A program made the position numbers and the translations under genes. Under the pieces are notes generated by a model. The model was given only the letters and a program-made list of their open reading frames with translations. It was not told the origin of the DNA and made no database searches. Shown piece by piece: positions 1 to 8,370 of a DNA stretch of 64,000 nucleotides; positions within the stretch are counted from its first letter, which is position 1; the number at the start of each line of letters is the position of its first letter. The DNA is from Methylibium sp035762065 (GTDB lineage Bacteria > Pseudomonadota > Gammaproteobacteria > Burkholderiales > Burkholderiaceae_C), in NCBI RefSeq assembly GCF_035762065.1, contig NZ_DASTPW010000020.1, positions 15,537-79,536 of the forward strand, written 5' to 3'.

Positions 1-374
1 GCTGGCACGAGAACCTGGCGCGCTACGGCCGCCTCGGGGGGCCCGAGGACGATCCGGCGAGATTTGATCCGGTACCCGACGAGACGCTCCGCAAGGCCGG
101 GCTGATGCTTCATGAAGGCATGGACGTGTTGCCATCTGCCTTCTACAAGCACGCGCAGTCCAAGGCCACCGCCATGGCGTTCGAACGCCGCCGTCCGGAA
201 ATCGCCGCGAGCGACGTCCGAACCGGCCGGGGGGCCGAGCCGGAGTCGCTGGTCGACCGGGCCGAGGCCTTCCGCGTCCAACGCAGCGGCGGCAGGTCCT
301 TCAGCACGTCGATCGAGGCCGCGCGCGCGACGAAGATCCGCAACGCTCTGCTCGACGTCGGCGGCAGCGACTGA
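1..374 (+). CDS. C-terminal part of an unrecognised protein (5' end outside window)
   Basis: The frame is open from base 3 to the TGA at 372-374 and gives the last 123 residues of a protein that starts upstream of the window. An internal ATG at 105 gives only 89 residues and is not needed as a start. The sequence is charged, rich in Arg, Ala and Glu, with no membrane segment or signal that I can see. It contains short helical-looking stretches such as LPSAFYKHAQSKATAMAFE and no known catalytic motif. It converges on the SPOR-domain gene, whose stop lies 10 bases further on. I do not recognise the family. It is called coding because the frame is open from the window edge and opposes a well-supported gene without overlap. 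Confidence 0.45.
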   Translation, partial: WHENLARYGRLGGPEDDPARFDPVPDETLRKAGLMLHEGMDVLPSAFYKHAQSKATAMAFERRRPEIAASDVRTGRGAEPESLVDRAEAFRVQRSGGRSFSTSIEAARATKIRNALLDVGGSD

Positions 375-384
375 CCGGCGCGGC

Positions 385-1104
385 TCAGGCCCCGTCGCCG
401 CAAGCGGCGAAGCCGCGCCCGCGCAGCTTCTCCACCGGCAGGGCCGCGAGCATCCCCTGCGTCTGCGCATCGGCCTGCGGCACGCGCAGCGCGCTCTGTG
501 GCAGCGCGACCTGCACGATGCGCGCCGAGCGCACGCCGCGTTCGCCCCAGGCGGCCAGCGCGCTTTCGGCGGCGGCGACGCTGTCGTGGCGGCTGATCAC
601 GAGCACCGGCGCGCCGCCGGCGCGAAACGGGCTGGTGTCGGGAACGATGCCGCGGCGGCGCAACTCGGCGCGCTTCTTCTGCATCAGCTCGGCGTCCTCG
701 AACGGACCCATCGCGACCCACCAGCTCGGGCCGAGCTCGCGGCGGCCCCAGCCGCCGTTGGGCAATGCGGCGTTCAAGGTGGCTTCGGCGGCGGCCAAGT
801 CGGCCGGGCCGAAGGGGCCGGCCTCGAGGCAGGCGGTCGCGGTGGCCGGCGCTGCCGGTGCCGGCGCGGCGCTGGCCGGCTCGGATGCCGGCGCCGCGGC
901 GGCCACGCGCGCCGGCGACGAAGCGGCCTCGGCCGGGATCAGCCGCACGGCCTCGGGGCGCACCTGGCGCGCCAGCCGTTCGGGCTCGCGATCGCCCTCG
1001 GGCCGCGCACCGATCGCGCCGTGCAGCGGCGCGAGCCAGCCCTCGCGCCAGGCGTAGAAGCCCAGGTTGGCGAGCAGCAGCAAGACGACGATCGCTCTCA
1101 GCAT
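385..1104 (-). CDS. SPOR-domain-like membrane-anchored protein
   Basis: The product is 239 residues. A short N-terminus leads straight into one hydrophobic segment (about residues 2-16), followed by an Ala/Pro-rich linker (about 45-90) and a C-terminal globular region. That region has the look of a SPOR (septal peptidoglycan-binding) domain, with the pattern GPFGPADLAAAEATL then WWVAMGPFEDAELMQKKRAEL. SPOR proteins are single-pass inner-membrane proteins whose periplasmic domain binds denuded glycan at the division site. The ATG at 1104 lies inside the end of birA (7-base overlap), so the two are probably translationally coupled. birA followed by a SPOR protein is common in Burkholderiales. 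The SPOR call rests on pattern and context, so the exact role in division is inferred. Confidence 0.7.
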   Translation of the reverse strand: MLRAIVVLLLLANLGFYAWREGWLAPLHGAIGARPEGDREPERLARQVRPEAVRLIPAEAASSPARVAAAAPASEPASAAPAPAAPATATACLEAGPFGPADLAAAEATLNAALPNGGWGRRELGPSWWVAMGPFEDAELMQKKRAELRRRGIVPDTSPFRAGGAPVLVISRHDSVAAAESALAAWGERGVRSARIVQVALPQSALRVPQADAQTQGMLAALPVEKLRGRGFAACGDGA

Positions 1105-1958
1105 GGCGACGACCCGGACGACGACGAAGCGGCCGACATCCGCACGCTCACCTCGCCGCTGTCGATGCGGCGCAGCGCGCCTTCGGGCGTGACGATGCGC
1201 AGCGCGCCGTCGTCGTCGACGCCGTCGGCCGCACCGCTGCACGGCGGCAGCGTGCCCGCGGCGATGCGGCGGCCGGCGAGCGCGTCGCGCCGCGCATAGC
1301 GCCCGGCGAAGGCGGCGAAGCCCTCGCGCTCGAAGACATCGAGCGCCAGCAGCAGCGCCGGGGCGACGCGTGCGAGCATCGAAGGCGCGTCGGCCCCCGG
1401 CTCGGCCTCGCGCCAGCCGGCGGCGGGGGCGTCGAGCTGCTCGGGCGCGTCGAGGTTCAGGCCGATGCCGATCACCGCCTGCCGCGCCGGCGGCACGACG
1501 CCCGGCGCGGCGATCGTCTCGATCAGCACGCCGCCGAGCTTGCGGCCTTCGCTGCCGAGCCACAAATCGTTCGGCCACTTGAGCCGCAGCCGCGGCTCGC
1601 CGCGCGCGTCGGCCGGGTCGAGCGCCTCGGCCAGCGCGACGCCGACCGCGAGCGACAGGCCCGACCAGGACTTCGGCGCGAGCGCCAGGCCGAGCGAGAA
1701 GCACAGCGCGGACGACGAGACCCACGACCGCCCCATGCGGCCCCGCCCGGCGCTTTGCCGCACGGCGGCCAGCAGCACCGGCCGGGTGTCGCCGTCGCGC
1801 GCGCGTTCGAGCAGGCGCGTGCTGGTCGAGTCGCAAGTCCCGGCGAGCTCGACGCGCAGGTCGGGCCGCCGCCCGCGCAGCTCGGCTTCCAGCGCCGCGA
1901 GCCGCCACGCGCCGGCCGTCTCGGCGCTCGCGGGGGCGGTGTGCGGCATCGCGAGCAT
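1098..1958 (-). CDS. birA: Biotin--[acetyl-CoA-carboxylase] ligase, catalytic form without HTH
   Basis: The product is 286 residues. It joins biotin to the acceptor lysine of the carboxylase biotin carrier protein through biotinyl-5'-AMP. The ligase core is visible: the biotin/ATP loop QSAGRGRMGRSW (about residues 68-79), LKWPNDLW (about 125-132), KLGGVLIE (about 138-145) and IGIGLNL (about 163-169). The protein begins directly with the catalytic domain. The N-terminal helix-turn-helix of E. coli BirA is absent, so it should not act as the bio operon repressor. ATG at 1958 (MLAMPHTAP) is used; ATG at 1949 is an alternative. It follows the SET gene by 8 bases and overlaps the SPOR gene, suggesting one transcript. 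Confidence 0.92.
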   Translation of the reverse strand: MLAMPHTAPASAETAGAWRLAALEAELRGRRPDLRVELAGTCDSTSTRLLERARDGDTRPVLLAAVRQSAGRGRMGRSWVSSSALCFSLGLALAPKSWSGLSLAVGVALAEALDPADARGEPRLRLKWPNDLWLGSEGRKLGGVLIETIAAPGVVPPARQAVIGIGLNLDAPEQLDAPAAGWREAEPGADAPSMLARVAPALLLALDVFEREGFAAFAGRYARRDALAGRRIAAGTLPPCSGAADGVDDDGALRIVTPEGALRRIDSGEVSVRMSAASSSSGSSPC

Positions 1959-1966
1959 CGCCCGGC

Positions 1967-2644
1967 TCAGTCCTTCTTCTTGTTCTTCTTCAGCGCGAGC
2001 ATCGTGCCGCGGCACTTCTTCGCGCCGCACCGGCAGGCGTACTGCTTCTTGAGCTTCTTGCCGATCTTGCCGTCGATGACGAGGCCGTAGTCGTAGAACA
2101 GCTCGGTGCCGGGCTCGATGTCGCGCAGCGTCTTGATGAAGATGCGGCCGTCCTGATCGTCGGCTTCGCAGTTCGGCTTGCACGAATGGTTGATCCAGCG
2201 CGAGGCGTTGCCGCCGACGTTGGCGTCGATCACGTGATCTTCGTCGACGGTGAAATAGAAGGTGTGGTTCGGATCGTTCGGGTCGTGCGGATGGCGGCGC
2301 AGTGCCTCGGGCCAGTCGATGACCTCGCCGACGTACTCGAACAGCGTCTCGCCCTTGGCGAGCGGCCGGATCGCGAACACGCCCTTGCCGTGGATGCCGG
2401 AGCGGCGCACCTGCGTGCGACGTCCCGACGCGGCGCGCGGCGCGGGGCTTCGCGCCGGGGTGCCCGATGCGGCGGCCCCCTCGGCCCTCCGTCCGGCCGC
2501 GGCGCCTTTTCCGCGTTTCGCGCCTTGCGCGCTTTCCGCGCTTTCCGCGCCTCGCGCGGCCTGGATCTGCTTCGCCTTGTTCCCGTGCCTCGAAGGCGCC
2601 TCGGCACCCTTGCTGGCAGTCTTCTTTTGCGTCGAGGCCTTCAT
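1967..2644 (-). CDS. SET-domain protein lysine methyltransferase-like
   Basis: The product is 225 residues. A basic, low-complexity Ala/Lys/Arg tail (1-78) precedes a complete SET domain. The SAM-binding turn HGKGVF is at 85-90, the pseudoknot motif RWINHSCKPNC at 149-159 and ELFYDYG at 181-187. A post-SET cysteine cluster CRCGAKKC (204-211) can form a zinc site with Cys159. The C-terminus is very lysine-rich. SET enzymes transfer methyl groups from SAM to protein lysines. Bacterial versions occur in Chlamydia, Legionella and several betaproteobacteria, and their substrates are mostly unknown. The basic ends could bind nucleic acid (inference). The start ATG at 2644 heads the SET-birA-SPOR run, and topB diverges 101 bases away. 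Confidence 0.88.
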   Translation of the reverse strand: MKASTQKKTASKGAEAPSRHGNKAKQIQAARGAESAESAQGAKRGKGAAAGRRAEGAAASGTPARSPAPRAASGRRTQVRRSGIHGKGVFAIRPLAKGETLFEYVGEVIDWPEALRRHPHDPNDPNHTFYFTVDEDHVIDANVGGNASRWINHSCKPNCEADDQDGRIFIKTLRDIEPGTELFYDYGLVIDGKIGKKLKKQYACRCGAKKCRGTMLALKKNKKKD

Positions 2645-2745
2645 CGTCCGGGTTTGGCTACATTGAATTCATGGGTGCGCGCGCGTGTGCATGGGCATGC
2701 GGGCGCGCGCGAGACGGCGGATTGTAGGGACGAGGATTTCAAGGC

Positions 2746-5337
2746 ATGGGCAAGGCACTGGTGATCGCGGAGAAGCCTTCGGTGGCGCAGGACATCGTGC
2801 GTGCGCTGACGCCATCGAGCGGCAAGTTCGAGAAGCACGCCGACCATTTCGAGAACGAGCACTACGTCGTCACGTCGGCGGTCGGCCACCTGGTCGAGAT
2901 CAAGGCGCCCGAGGAATACGACGTGAAGCGCGGCAAGTGGAGCTTCAACCACCTGCCGGTGATCCCGCCGCATTTCGACCTGGCGCCCATCGACAAGGCG
3001 AAGACGCGGCTCGCCGCCGTCGTCAAGCAGGTCAAGCGCAAGGACGTGAGCGAGCTGATCAACGCCTGCGATGCGGGCCGCGAGGGCGAGCTGATCTTCC
3101 GGCTGATCGTGCAGTACGCGGGTTCGGACAAGAAGCCGGTCGACAAGCCCGTCAAGCGCCTGTGGCTGCAGAGCATGACGCCGCAGGCGATCCGCGACGG
3201 CTTCGACAAGCTGCGCCCCGACACCGAGTTGCGCGGCCTCGCCGATGCCGCGAAGAGCCGCAGCGAGGCCGACTGGCTGGTCGGCATCAACGGCACGCGC
3301 GCGATGACGGCCTTCAATTCGCGCGACGGCGGCTTCTTCCTCACGACCGTCGGCCGCGTGCAGACGCCGACGCTGTCGATCGTCGTCGAGCGCGAGGAGA
3401 AGATCCGCAAGCACGTCGCGCGCGACTACTGGGAGCTGAAGGCCGGCTTCGCCGCGAAGGCCGGCGAGTACGACGGCAAGTGGTTCGATGCGGCGTTCAA
3501 GAAGAACGACGACGCCGAGAGGCGCGCCGATCGCATTTGGAACGAGGCGGATGCGAAGGCGATCGCCGAGGCCTGCCGCGGCCAGCCGGCCAGCGTCACC
3601 GAAGAGGCCAAGCCGAGCACGCAGAGCGCGCCGTCGCTGTACGACCTGACGCTGCTGCAGCGCGAGGCCAACTCGCGCTTCGGCTTTTCAGCGAAGACGA
3701 CGCTTTCCATCGCGCAGGCGCTGTACGAGAAGCACAAGGTGCTGACCTACCCGCGCACCGACAGCAAGGCCCTGCCCGAGGACTACGTGAACGTCGTCAA
3801 GCAGACGATGGGCATGCTGGCCGACGCCGACCTGCCGGGGCCGCTGCGTGCCTTGAGCGGCCATGCGCGCAAGGCCGTGAACGACGGCTACGTCAAGCCG
3901 AACAAGCGCATCTTCGACAACAGCAAGGTCTCGGACCACTTCGCCATCATCCCGACGCTCGAGGCGCCTAAGAGCCTGAGCGAGATCGAGGCCAAGCTCT
4001 ACGACCTGGTGGTCAAGCGCTTCCTCGCGGTGTTCTACCCGCCGGCCGAATTCATGGTCACGACGCGGATCAGCACGGTGAAGGCCGCTGGCAGGGAGCA
4101 CAGGTTCCAGACCAACGGCAAGGTGATGGTCAAGCCCGGCTGGCTGGCCGTGTACGGCCGCGAGGCGCAGGACGACGACGCGACGCTGGTGGCGGTGGAG
4201 CCGGGCGAGATCGTGCGCACCGAGAGCGTCGACGTGAACGCGCTCAAGACCAAGCCGCCGCCGCGCTACAGCGAGGCGACGCTGCTCTCCGCGATGGAAG
4301 GCGCGGGCAAGCTGATCGACGACGACGAGCTGCGCGACGCGATGGCCGAGAAGGGCCTGGGCACGCCGGCGACGCGCGCCCAGACCATCGAAGGCCTGAT
4401 CCTCGAGAAGTACATGCACCGCGAAGGCCGCGAGCTGATCCCGACCGCCAAGGCCTTCCAGCTGATGACGCTGTTGCGCGGCCTGCAGGTCGAGGAGCTG
4501 ACCCAGCCCGAGCTCACCGGCAACTGGGAATACCAGCTCGCGCAGATGGAGCACGGCAAGCTCGCGCGCGAAGCCTTCATGCAGGGCATCGCGAAGATGG
4601 CCGAGAAGATCGTCGCGAAGGCCAAGGAATACGACCGCGACACCATCCCCGGCGACTACGCGACCCTGAAGACGCCCTGCCCGAAGTGCGCCGGCGTCGT
4701 GAAGGAGAACTACCGCCGCTTCACCTGCACGGGGCAATCGGGCAACGACGACGACCCGGGCTGCGGCTTTTCCATCAGCAAGATCCCCGGCGGCCGCAGC
4801 TTCGAGATCGCCGAGGCCGAGGCCTTCCTCGCCCACAAGAAGATCGGCCCGCTCGAAGGCTTCCGCTCGAAGGCCGGCTGGCCCTTCACCGCCGAGCTGA
4901 AGCTCGCCTTCGACGACGACATCGACAACTGGAAACTCGAGTTCGACTTCGGCGAAGACGCCAAGAAGGCTGAGAACGACGGCGAGCCGGTCGACTTCAG
5001 CGCGCAGGAAGCGCTCGGCCCCTGCCCGAAGTGCAAGGGACGCGTGTTCGAGTTCGGCGCCAGCTACGTCTGCGAGCACGCGGTCGGCGCGCACGTCACC
5101 TGCGATTTCAAGAGCGGCAAGATCATCCTGCAGCAGCCGGTGGCGCGCGAGCAGATGACGAAGCTGCTGCAGACGGGCAAGACCGAGCTGCTGGAGAACT
5201 TCGTCTCCAACAAGACCCGGCGCAAGTTCAAGGCGCGCCTCGCCTACGACGCGAAGGAAGGCAAGGTCAGCTTCGAGTTCGAGCCGCGCGCGGCGAAGGC
5301 GCCGGCCAAGAAGGCCGCGGCGAAGAAGGCGGCGTGA
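2746..5337 (+). CDS. topB: DNA topoisomerase III
   Basis: The product is 863 residues, a type IA topoisomerase that passes single strands and decatenates DNA, often working with RecQ. The TOPRIM domain starts at the N-terminus (LVIAEKPSVAQDI) and carries the acidic motif DAGREGELIF near residue 109. The active-site tyrosine is in LTYPRTDSKALP near residue 334. Two C-terminal cysteine-rich zinc-ribbon-like segments follow (CPKCAGVVKENYRRFTC and CPKCKGRVFEFG). The protein ends in an Ala/Lys tail similar to histone-H1-like tails. Start ATG 2746 gives MGKALVIAEKPS, the usual beginning. It is longer than the 650-residue E. coli enzyme because of the extra C-terminal region, as in other betaproteobacteria. 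An AEC permease gene follows after 22 bases. Confidence 0.95.
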   Translation: MGKALVIAEKPSVAQDIVRALTPSSGKFEKHADHFENEHYVVTSAVGHLVEIKAPEEYDVKRGKWSFNHLPVIPPHFDLAPIDKAKTRLAAVVKQVKRKDVSELINACDAGREGELIFRLIVQYAGSDKKPVDKPVKRLWLQSMTPQAIRDGFDKLRPDTELRGLADAAKSRSEADWLVGINGTRAMTAFNSRDGGFFLTTVGRVQTPTLSIVVEREEKIRKHVARDYWELKAGFAAKAGEYDGKWFDAAFKKNDDAERRADRIWNEADAKAIAEACRGQPASVTEEAKPSTQSAPSLYDLTLLQREANSRFGFSAKTTLSIAQALYEKHKVLTYPRTDSKALPEDYVNVVKQTMGMLADADLPGPLRALSGHARKAVNDGYVKPNKRIFDNSKVSDHFAIIPTLEAPKSLSEIEAKLYDLVVKRFLAVFYPPAEFMVTTRISTVKAAGREHRFQTNGKVMVKPGWLAVYGREAQDDDATLVAVEPGEIVRTESVDVNALKTKPPPRYSEATLLSAMEGAGKLIDDDELRDAMAEKGLGTPATRAQTIEGLILEKYMHREGRELIPTAKAFQLMTLLRGLQVEELTQPELTGNWEYQLAQMEHGKLAREAFMQGIAKMAEKIVAKAKEYDRDTIPGDYATLKTPCPKCAGVVKENYRRFTCTGQSGNDDDPGCGFSISKIPGGRSFEIAEAEAFLAHKKIGPLEGFRSKAGWPFTAELKLAFDDDIDNWKLEFDFGEDAKKAENDGEPVDFSAQEALGPCPKCKGRVFEFGASYVCEHAVGAHVTCDFKSGKIILQQPVAREQMTKLLQTGKTELLENFVSNKTRRKFKARLAYDAKEGKVSFEFEPRAAKAPAKKAAAKKAA

Positions 5338-5359
5338 CCGCAAGGCGAGAGGCCGGACG

Positions 5360-6328
5360 ATGACGCCGGTCCTCTTCCTCAAGCTGCTGGCGATCTTCGT
5401 CACGGTCGCGATCGGCTGGCTCGCGGGGCGCACGAAGCCGTTCGCCGGCGGCGAGGCGGCGCGGATCCTGTCGAACGCCGCGTTCTTCGTGTTCGCGCCG
5501 GCGCTGCTGTTTCGCGCGACCGCGCGGATCGATCTCGCGAGCCTGCCCTGGCATGCGCTCGGCGCCTTCTTCGTGCCGGTGGTCGGCTGGATGCTGGTCG
5601 TCTACCTGCAGCAGCGCCGGCTGCGGCCCGCGCATGCGGCCACGCCCGCGACCCGCTCGATGACCGCCGGCTTCGGCAACAACGCCCAGCTCGGCATCCC
5701 GATGGCCGCGGCGCTGTTCGGCGAGGCCGGGCTGCAGCTGCACCTTTCGGTGGTGAGCCTGCATGCGCTGATCCTGCTGACGACGCTGACGGTGCTGGTC
5801 GAGCAGGACCTCGCGCGTGCCACCGCGCGCAGCTCCGGCGCCGCGGTGCCGCTGGCGCAGACGCTGCGCTCGACGGTGCGCAACACCGTGATCCACCCGA
5901 TCGTGCTGCCGGTGCTGGCCGGCATGGCCTGGAACGTCACCGGGCTCGCGATTCCCGGGCCGATCGACGAGGTGCTGGTGATGCTGGGCACCGCGGTCGT
6001 GCCGCTGTGCCTGGTCGCGATCGGGCTGTCGCTCGGCCACTACGGGCTGCGCGGCACGGCCGGCTCGGCCGCGTGGCTCGCGGCCGCCAAGCTGGCGGTG
6101 CAGCCGGCGCTGGTGCTCGGCTTCGGCTGGCTGCTCGGCCTGCGCGGCCTCGCGCTCACCGTGATCGTCATGGCCTCGGCGATGCCCACCGGCGCGAACG
6201 CGCTGATGTTCGCGCAGCGCTACCGCACGCAGGAAGGCGAGACGACCGCGGCGATCGTGCTGTCCACGCTGGCCTTCGCGGCGACGGCGCCGGCGTGGCT
6301 GCTGCTGCTGGTGAACCTGCCGGCCTGA
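5360..6328 (+). CDS. AEC-family (auxin efflux carrier-like) permease
   Basis: The product is 322 residues, almost entirely hydrophobic, with about ten predicted membrane segments in two halves. Family features are the first helix LLAIFVTVAIGWLAGR, the conserved region TAGFGNNAQLGIPMAAALFG (about 98-117), and near the end AMPTGANALMFAQRY. AEC proteins are inner-membrane secondary carriers for organic anions or amino acids, such as malate or malonate. The substrate cannot be told from the sequence. Start ATG 5360 follows a GAGAGG-like ribosome site. It lies 22 bases after topB and 22 bases before proA, so co-transcription is possible, although functions differ. Confidence 0.85.
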   Translation: MTPVLFLKLLAIFVTVAIGWLAGRTKPFAGGEAARILSNAAFFVFAPALLFRATARIDLASLPWHALGAFFVPVVGWMLVVYLQQRRLRPAHAATPATRSMTAGFGNNAQLGIPMAAALFGEAGLQLHLSVVSLHALILLTTLTVLVEQDLARATARSSGAAVPLAQTLRSTVRNTVIHPIVLPVLAGMAWNVTGLAIPGPIDEVLVMLGTAVVPLCLVAIGLSLGHYGLRGTAGSAAWLAAAKLAVQPALVLGFGWLLGLRGLALTVIVMASAMPTGANALMFAQRYRTQEGETTAAIVLSTLAFAATAPAWLLLLVNLPA

Positions 6329-6350
6329 GCGCTGCAAGACAATCGCGCCG

Positions 6351-7631
6351 ATGAACGCCCCCGACATCGCCGCCCTCGTGGAACACCTCGGCACCGCCGC
6401 TCGCGCCGCATCGCGGGCGATGGCCGCGGCGCCGACGGCCGCGAAGGACGACGCCTTGCGGCGGCTCGCCGCCTCGCTGCGCAGCGAGGCCGCGGTGCTC
6501 GGCGAAGCCAACGAGCGCGACCTCGCCGCCGCCCGGCAAAACGGCCTCGAAGGACCGATGCTCGACCGCCTGAAGCTCACGCCGAAGGTGATCGAGACGG
6601 TCGCCGAAGGCTGCGAACAGATCGCCGCGATGCCCGATCCGGTCGGCGAGATCAGCGACCTGAAGCGCCGCCCGAGCGGCATCGCGGTGGGCCGCATGCG
6701 CGTGCCGCTGGGCGTGTTCGCGATGATCTACGAGAGCCGGCCGAACGTGACGATCGAGGCCGCCTCGCTGGCGATCAAGAGCGGCAACGCGGCGATCCTG
6801 CGCGGCGGCTCCGAGGCCATCCACAGCAACGCCGCGCTCGCGAACCTGGTGCGCGCCGCGCTGCAGGCCGCCGGCCTGCCGGGCGACGCGGTGCAGCTGG
6901 TGCCGACGACCGACCGCGCCGCCGTCGGCCGCCTGATCGCGATGCCCGAGCACGTCGACGTGATCATTCCACGCGGCGGCAAGAGCCTGATCGAGCGCAT
7001 CGCCGCCGAGGCGAAGGTGCCGGTGATCAAGCACCTGGACGGCAACTGCCACACCTACGTCGATGCCGAGGTCGATCTCGAGCTCGCGCTGCGCGTGACC
7101 GACAACGCGAAGACGCAGAAGTACAGCCCCTGCAACGCCACCGAATCGCTGCTCGTGCATCGCGACGTGGCGGCGGCCTTCCTGCCGAGGATCGGCGCGG
7201 TGTTCGCGGCCAAGGGCGTCGAGATGCGCTGCGGCCCGCGCGCCAAGGCGATCCTGTCCGCGCTGCCGAACGCCAAGCTCGTCGACGCCACCGAGGCCGA
7301 CTGGTCCGCGGAGTACCTCGCGCCGATCATCAGCATCAAGCTGGTGGACGGCCTCGACGACGCCATCGCCCACATCAACCGCTACGGCTCGCGGCACACC
7401 GACGCGATCCTCACGACGAACCACGCGCGCGCGATGCGCTTCCTGCGCGAGGTCGATTCGGCCAGCGTGATGGTCAACGCAAGCACCCGCTTCGCCGACG
7501 GCTTCGAGTACGGCCTGGGCGCCGAGATCGGCATCAGCACCGACAAGCTGCATGCGCGCGGGCCGGTGGGGCTCGAAGGGCTCACCTCGTTGAAGTGGGT
7601 GGTGCTGGGCCAGGGCGAGGTGAGGGCTTGA
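6351..7631 (+). CDS. proA: Gamma-glutamyl phosphate reductase (proline synthesis)
   Basis: The product is 426 residues, the usual size. It reduces L-glutamyl-5-phosphate with NADPH to glutamate-5-semialdehyde, the second step of proline biosynthesis, in the cytoplasm. Visible family motifs are PLGVFAMIYESRPNVT (about 120-135), the cofactor-binding stretch IIPRGGKSLIERI, and the active-site cysteine C261 in QKYSPCNATESLLVH. The C-terminal region has RYGSRHTDAI and GAEIGISTDKLHARGPVGLE. No proB lies nearby, which is common in this group. A possible -10 element (GACAAT, 6338-6343) ends only seven bases before the ATG and could produce a nearly leaderless mRNA, but no matching -35 is visible. Confidence 0.96.
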   Translation: MNAPDIAALVEHLGTAARAASRAMAAAPTAAKDDALRRLAASLRSEAAVLGEANERDLAAARQNGLEGPMLDRLKLTPKVIETVAEGCEQIAAMPDPVGEISDLKRRPSGIAVGRMRVPLGVFAMIYESRPNVTIEAASLAIKSGNAAILRGGSEAIHSNAALANLVRAALQAAGLPGDAVQLVPTTDRAAVGRLIAMPEHVDVIIPRGGKSLIERIAAEAKVPVIKHLDGNCHTYVDAEVDLELALRVTDNAKTQKYSPCNATESLLVHRDVAAAFLPRIGAVFAAKGVEMRCGPRAKAILSALPNAKLVDATEADWSAEYLAPIISIKLVDGLDDAIAHINRYGSRHTDAILTTNHARAMRFLREVDSASVMVNASTRFADGFEYGLGAEIGISTDKLHARGPVGLEGLTSLKWVVLGQGEVRA

Positions 7632-7638
7632 AGCCGCG

Positions 7639-8355
7639 ATGACCGCCGATCCGCGCCACGCGCTCGTCCTTTTCTCCGGCGGCCAGGACTCCACCGCCTG
7701 CCTCGCGTGGGCGCTCGATCGCTTTGCCCACGTCGAGACGATCGGCTTCGACTACGGCCAGCGCCATCGCGTCGAGCTCGACTGCCGCCCGCGGGTGCGC
7801 GAGGCGATCGGCGCGGCCTTCCCCGCGTGGGCCGGCCGGCTGGCGAACGACCACGTGATCGACGTCGGCGTGCTCGGCCGCATCTCCGACACCGCGCTCA
7901 CCGCCGAGCGCGCGATCGAGATGCAGGCCAACGGCCTGCCGAGCACCTTCGTGCCCGCGCGCAACCTGCTGTTCCTGTCGCTCGCCGCCGCGGTGGCGTA
8001 CCGGCGCGGCCTGAGCGTGCTGGTCGGCGGCATGTGCGAGACCGACTTCTCCGGCTACCCCGATTGCCGCGACAACACCCTCAAGGCGATGCAGGTCGCC
8101 TTGAGCCTTGGCCTCGCCGCGCCGATGACGATCGAGACGCCGCTGATGTGGCTTGACAAGGCCGCCACCTGGGCGCTTGCACAGCGGCTCGGCGGCGACG
8201 CGCTGGTCGGGCTGACCGTCGAGCTGACGCACACCTGCTACCAAGGCGACCGCGCGCACCGGCATGCCTGGGGCTACGGCTGCGGCACCTGCCCGGCTTG
8301 CGAGCTGCGCGCGCGCGGCTTCGAGCGCTGGCGCGCGGCCGGCGCCGCGGCCTGA
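7639..8355 (+). CDS. queC: 7-cyano-7-deazaguanine synthase
   Basis: The product is 238 residues. It uses ATP and ammonia to convert 7-carboxy-7-deazaguanine to preQ0 in the queuosine pathway. The PP-loop ATP-binding motif LVLFSGGQDSTACLAWA is at residues 10-26. FDYGQRHRVEL follows, then RNLLFLSLAAAVAYRRG, and GGMCETDFSGYPDCRD. The C-terminal zinc cluster is formed from C-x(7)-C-x2-C-x2-C around YGCGTCPACELR. The start ATG is 7 bases after proA, so the two genes may share a transcript. No other queuosine gene is in the window. The 3' end faces the glutamine amidotransferase gene, 15 bases away. Confidence 0.95.
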   Translation: MTADPRHALVLFSGGQDSTACLAWALDRFAHVETIGFDYGQRHRVELDCRPRVREAIGAAFPAWAGRLANDHVIDVGVLGRISDTALTAERAIEMQANGLPSTFVPARNLLFLSLAAAVAYRRGLSVLVGGMCETDFSGYPDCRDNTLKAMQVALSLGLAAPMTIETPLMWLDKAATWALAQRLGGDALVGLTVELTHTCYQGDRAHRHAWGYGCGTCPACELRARGFERWRAAGAAA

Positions 8356-8370
8356 CCGGGCGGCGGCCGG

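Noticed and set aside
112..2183. Long overlapping frames on both strands opposite birA, the SPOR gene and the SET gene
   Set aside because: Arg/Ala/Pro-rich translations without family motifs, produced by the very high G+C content, and overlapping well-supported genes.
3688..5433. A 581-codon open frame antisense to topB
   Set aside because: Opposite TopB with all its motifs; the translation is low-complexity and Leu/Arg/Ala/Val-rich.
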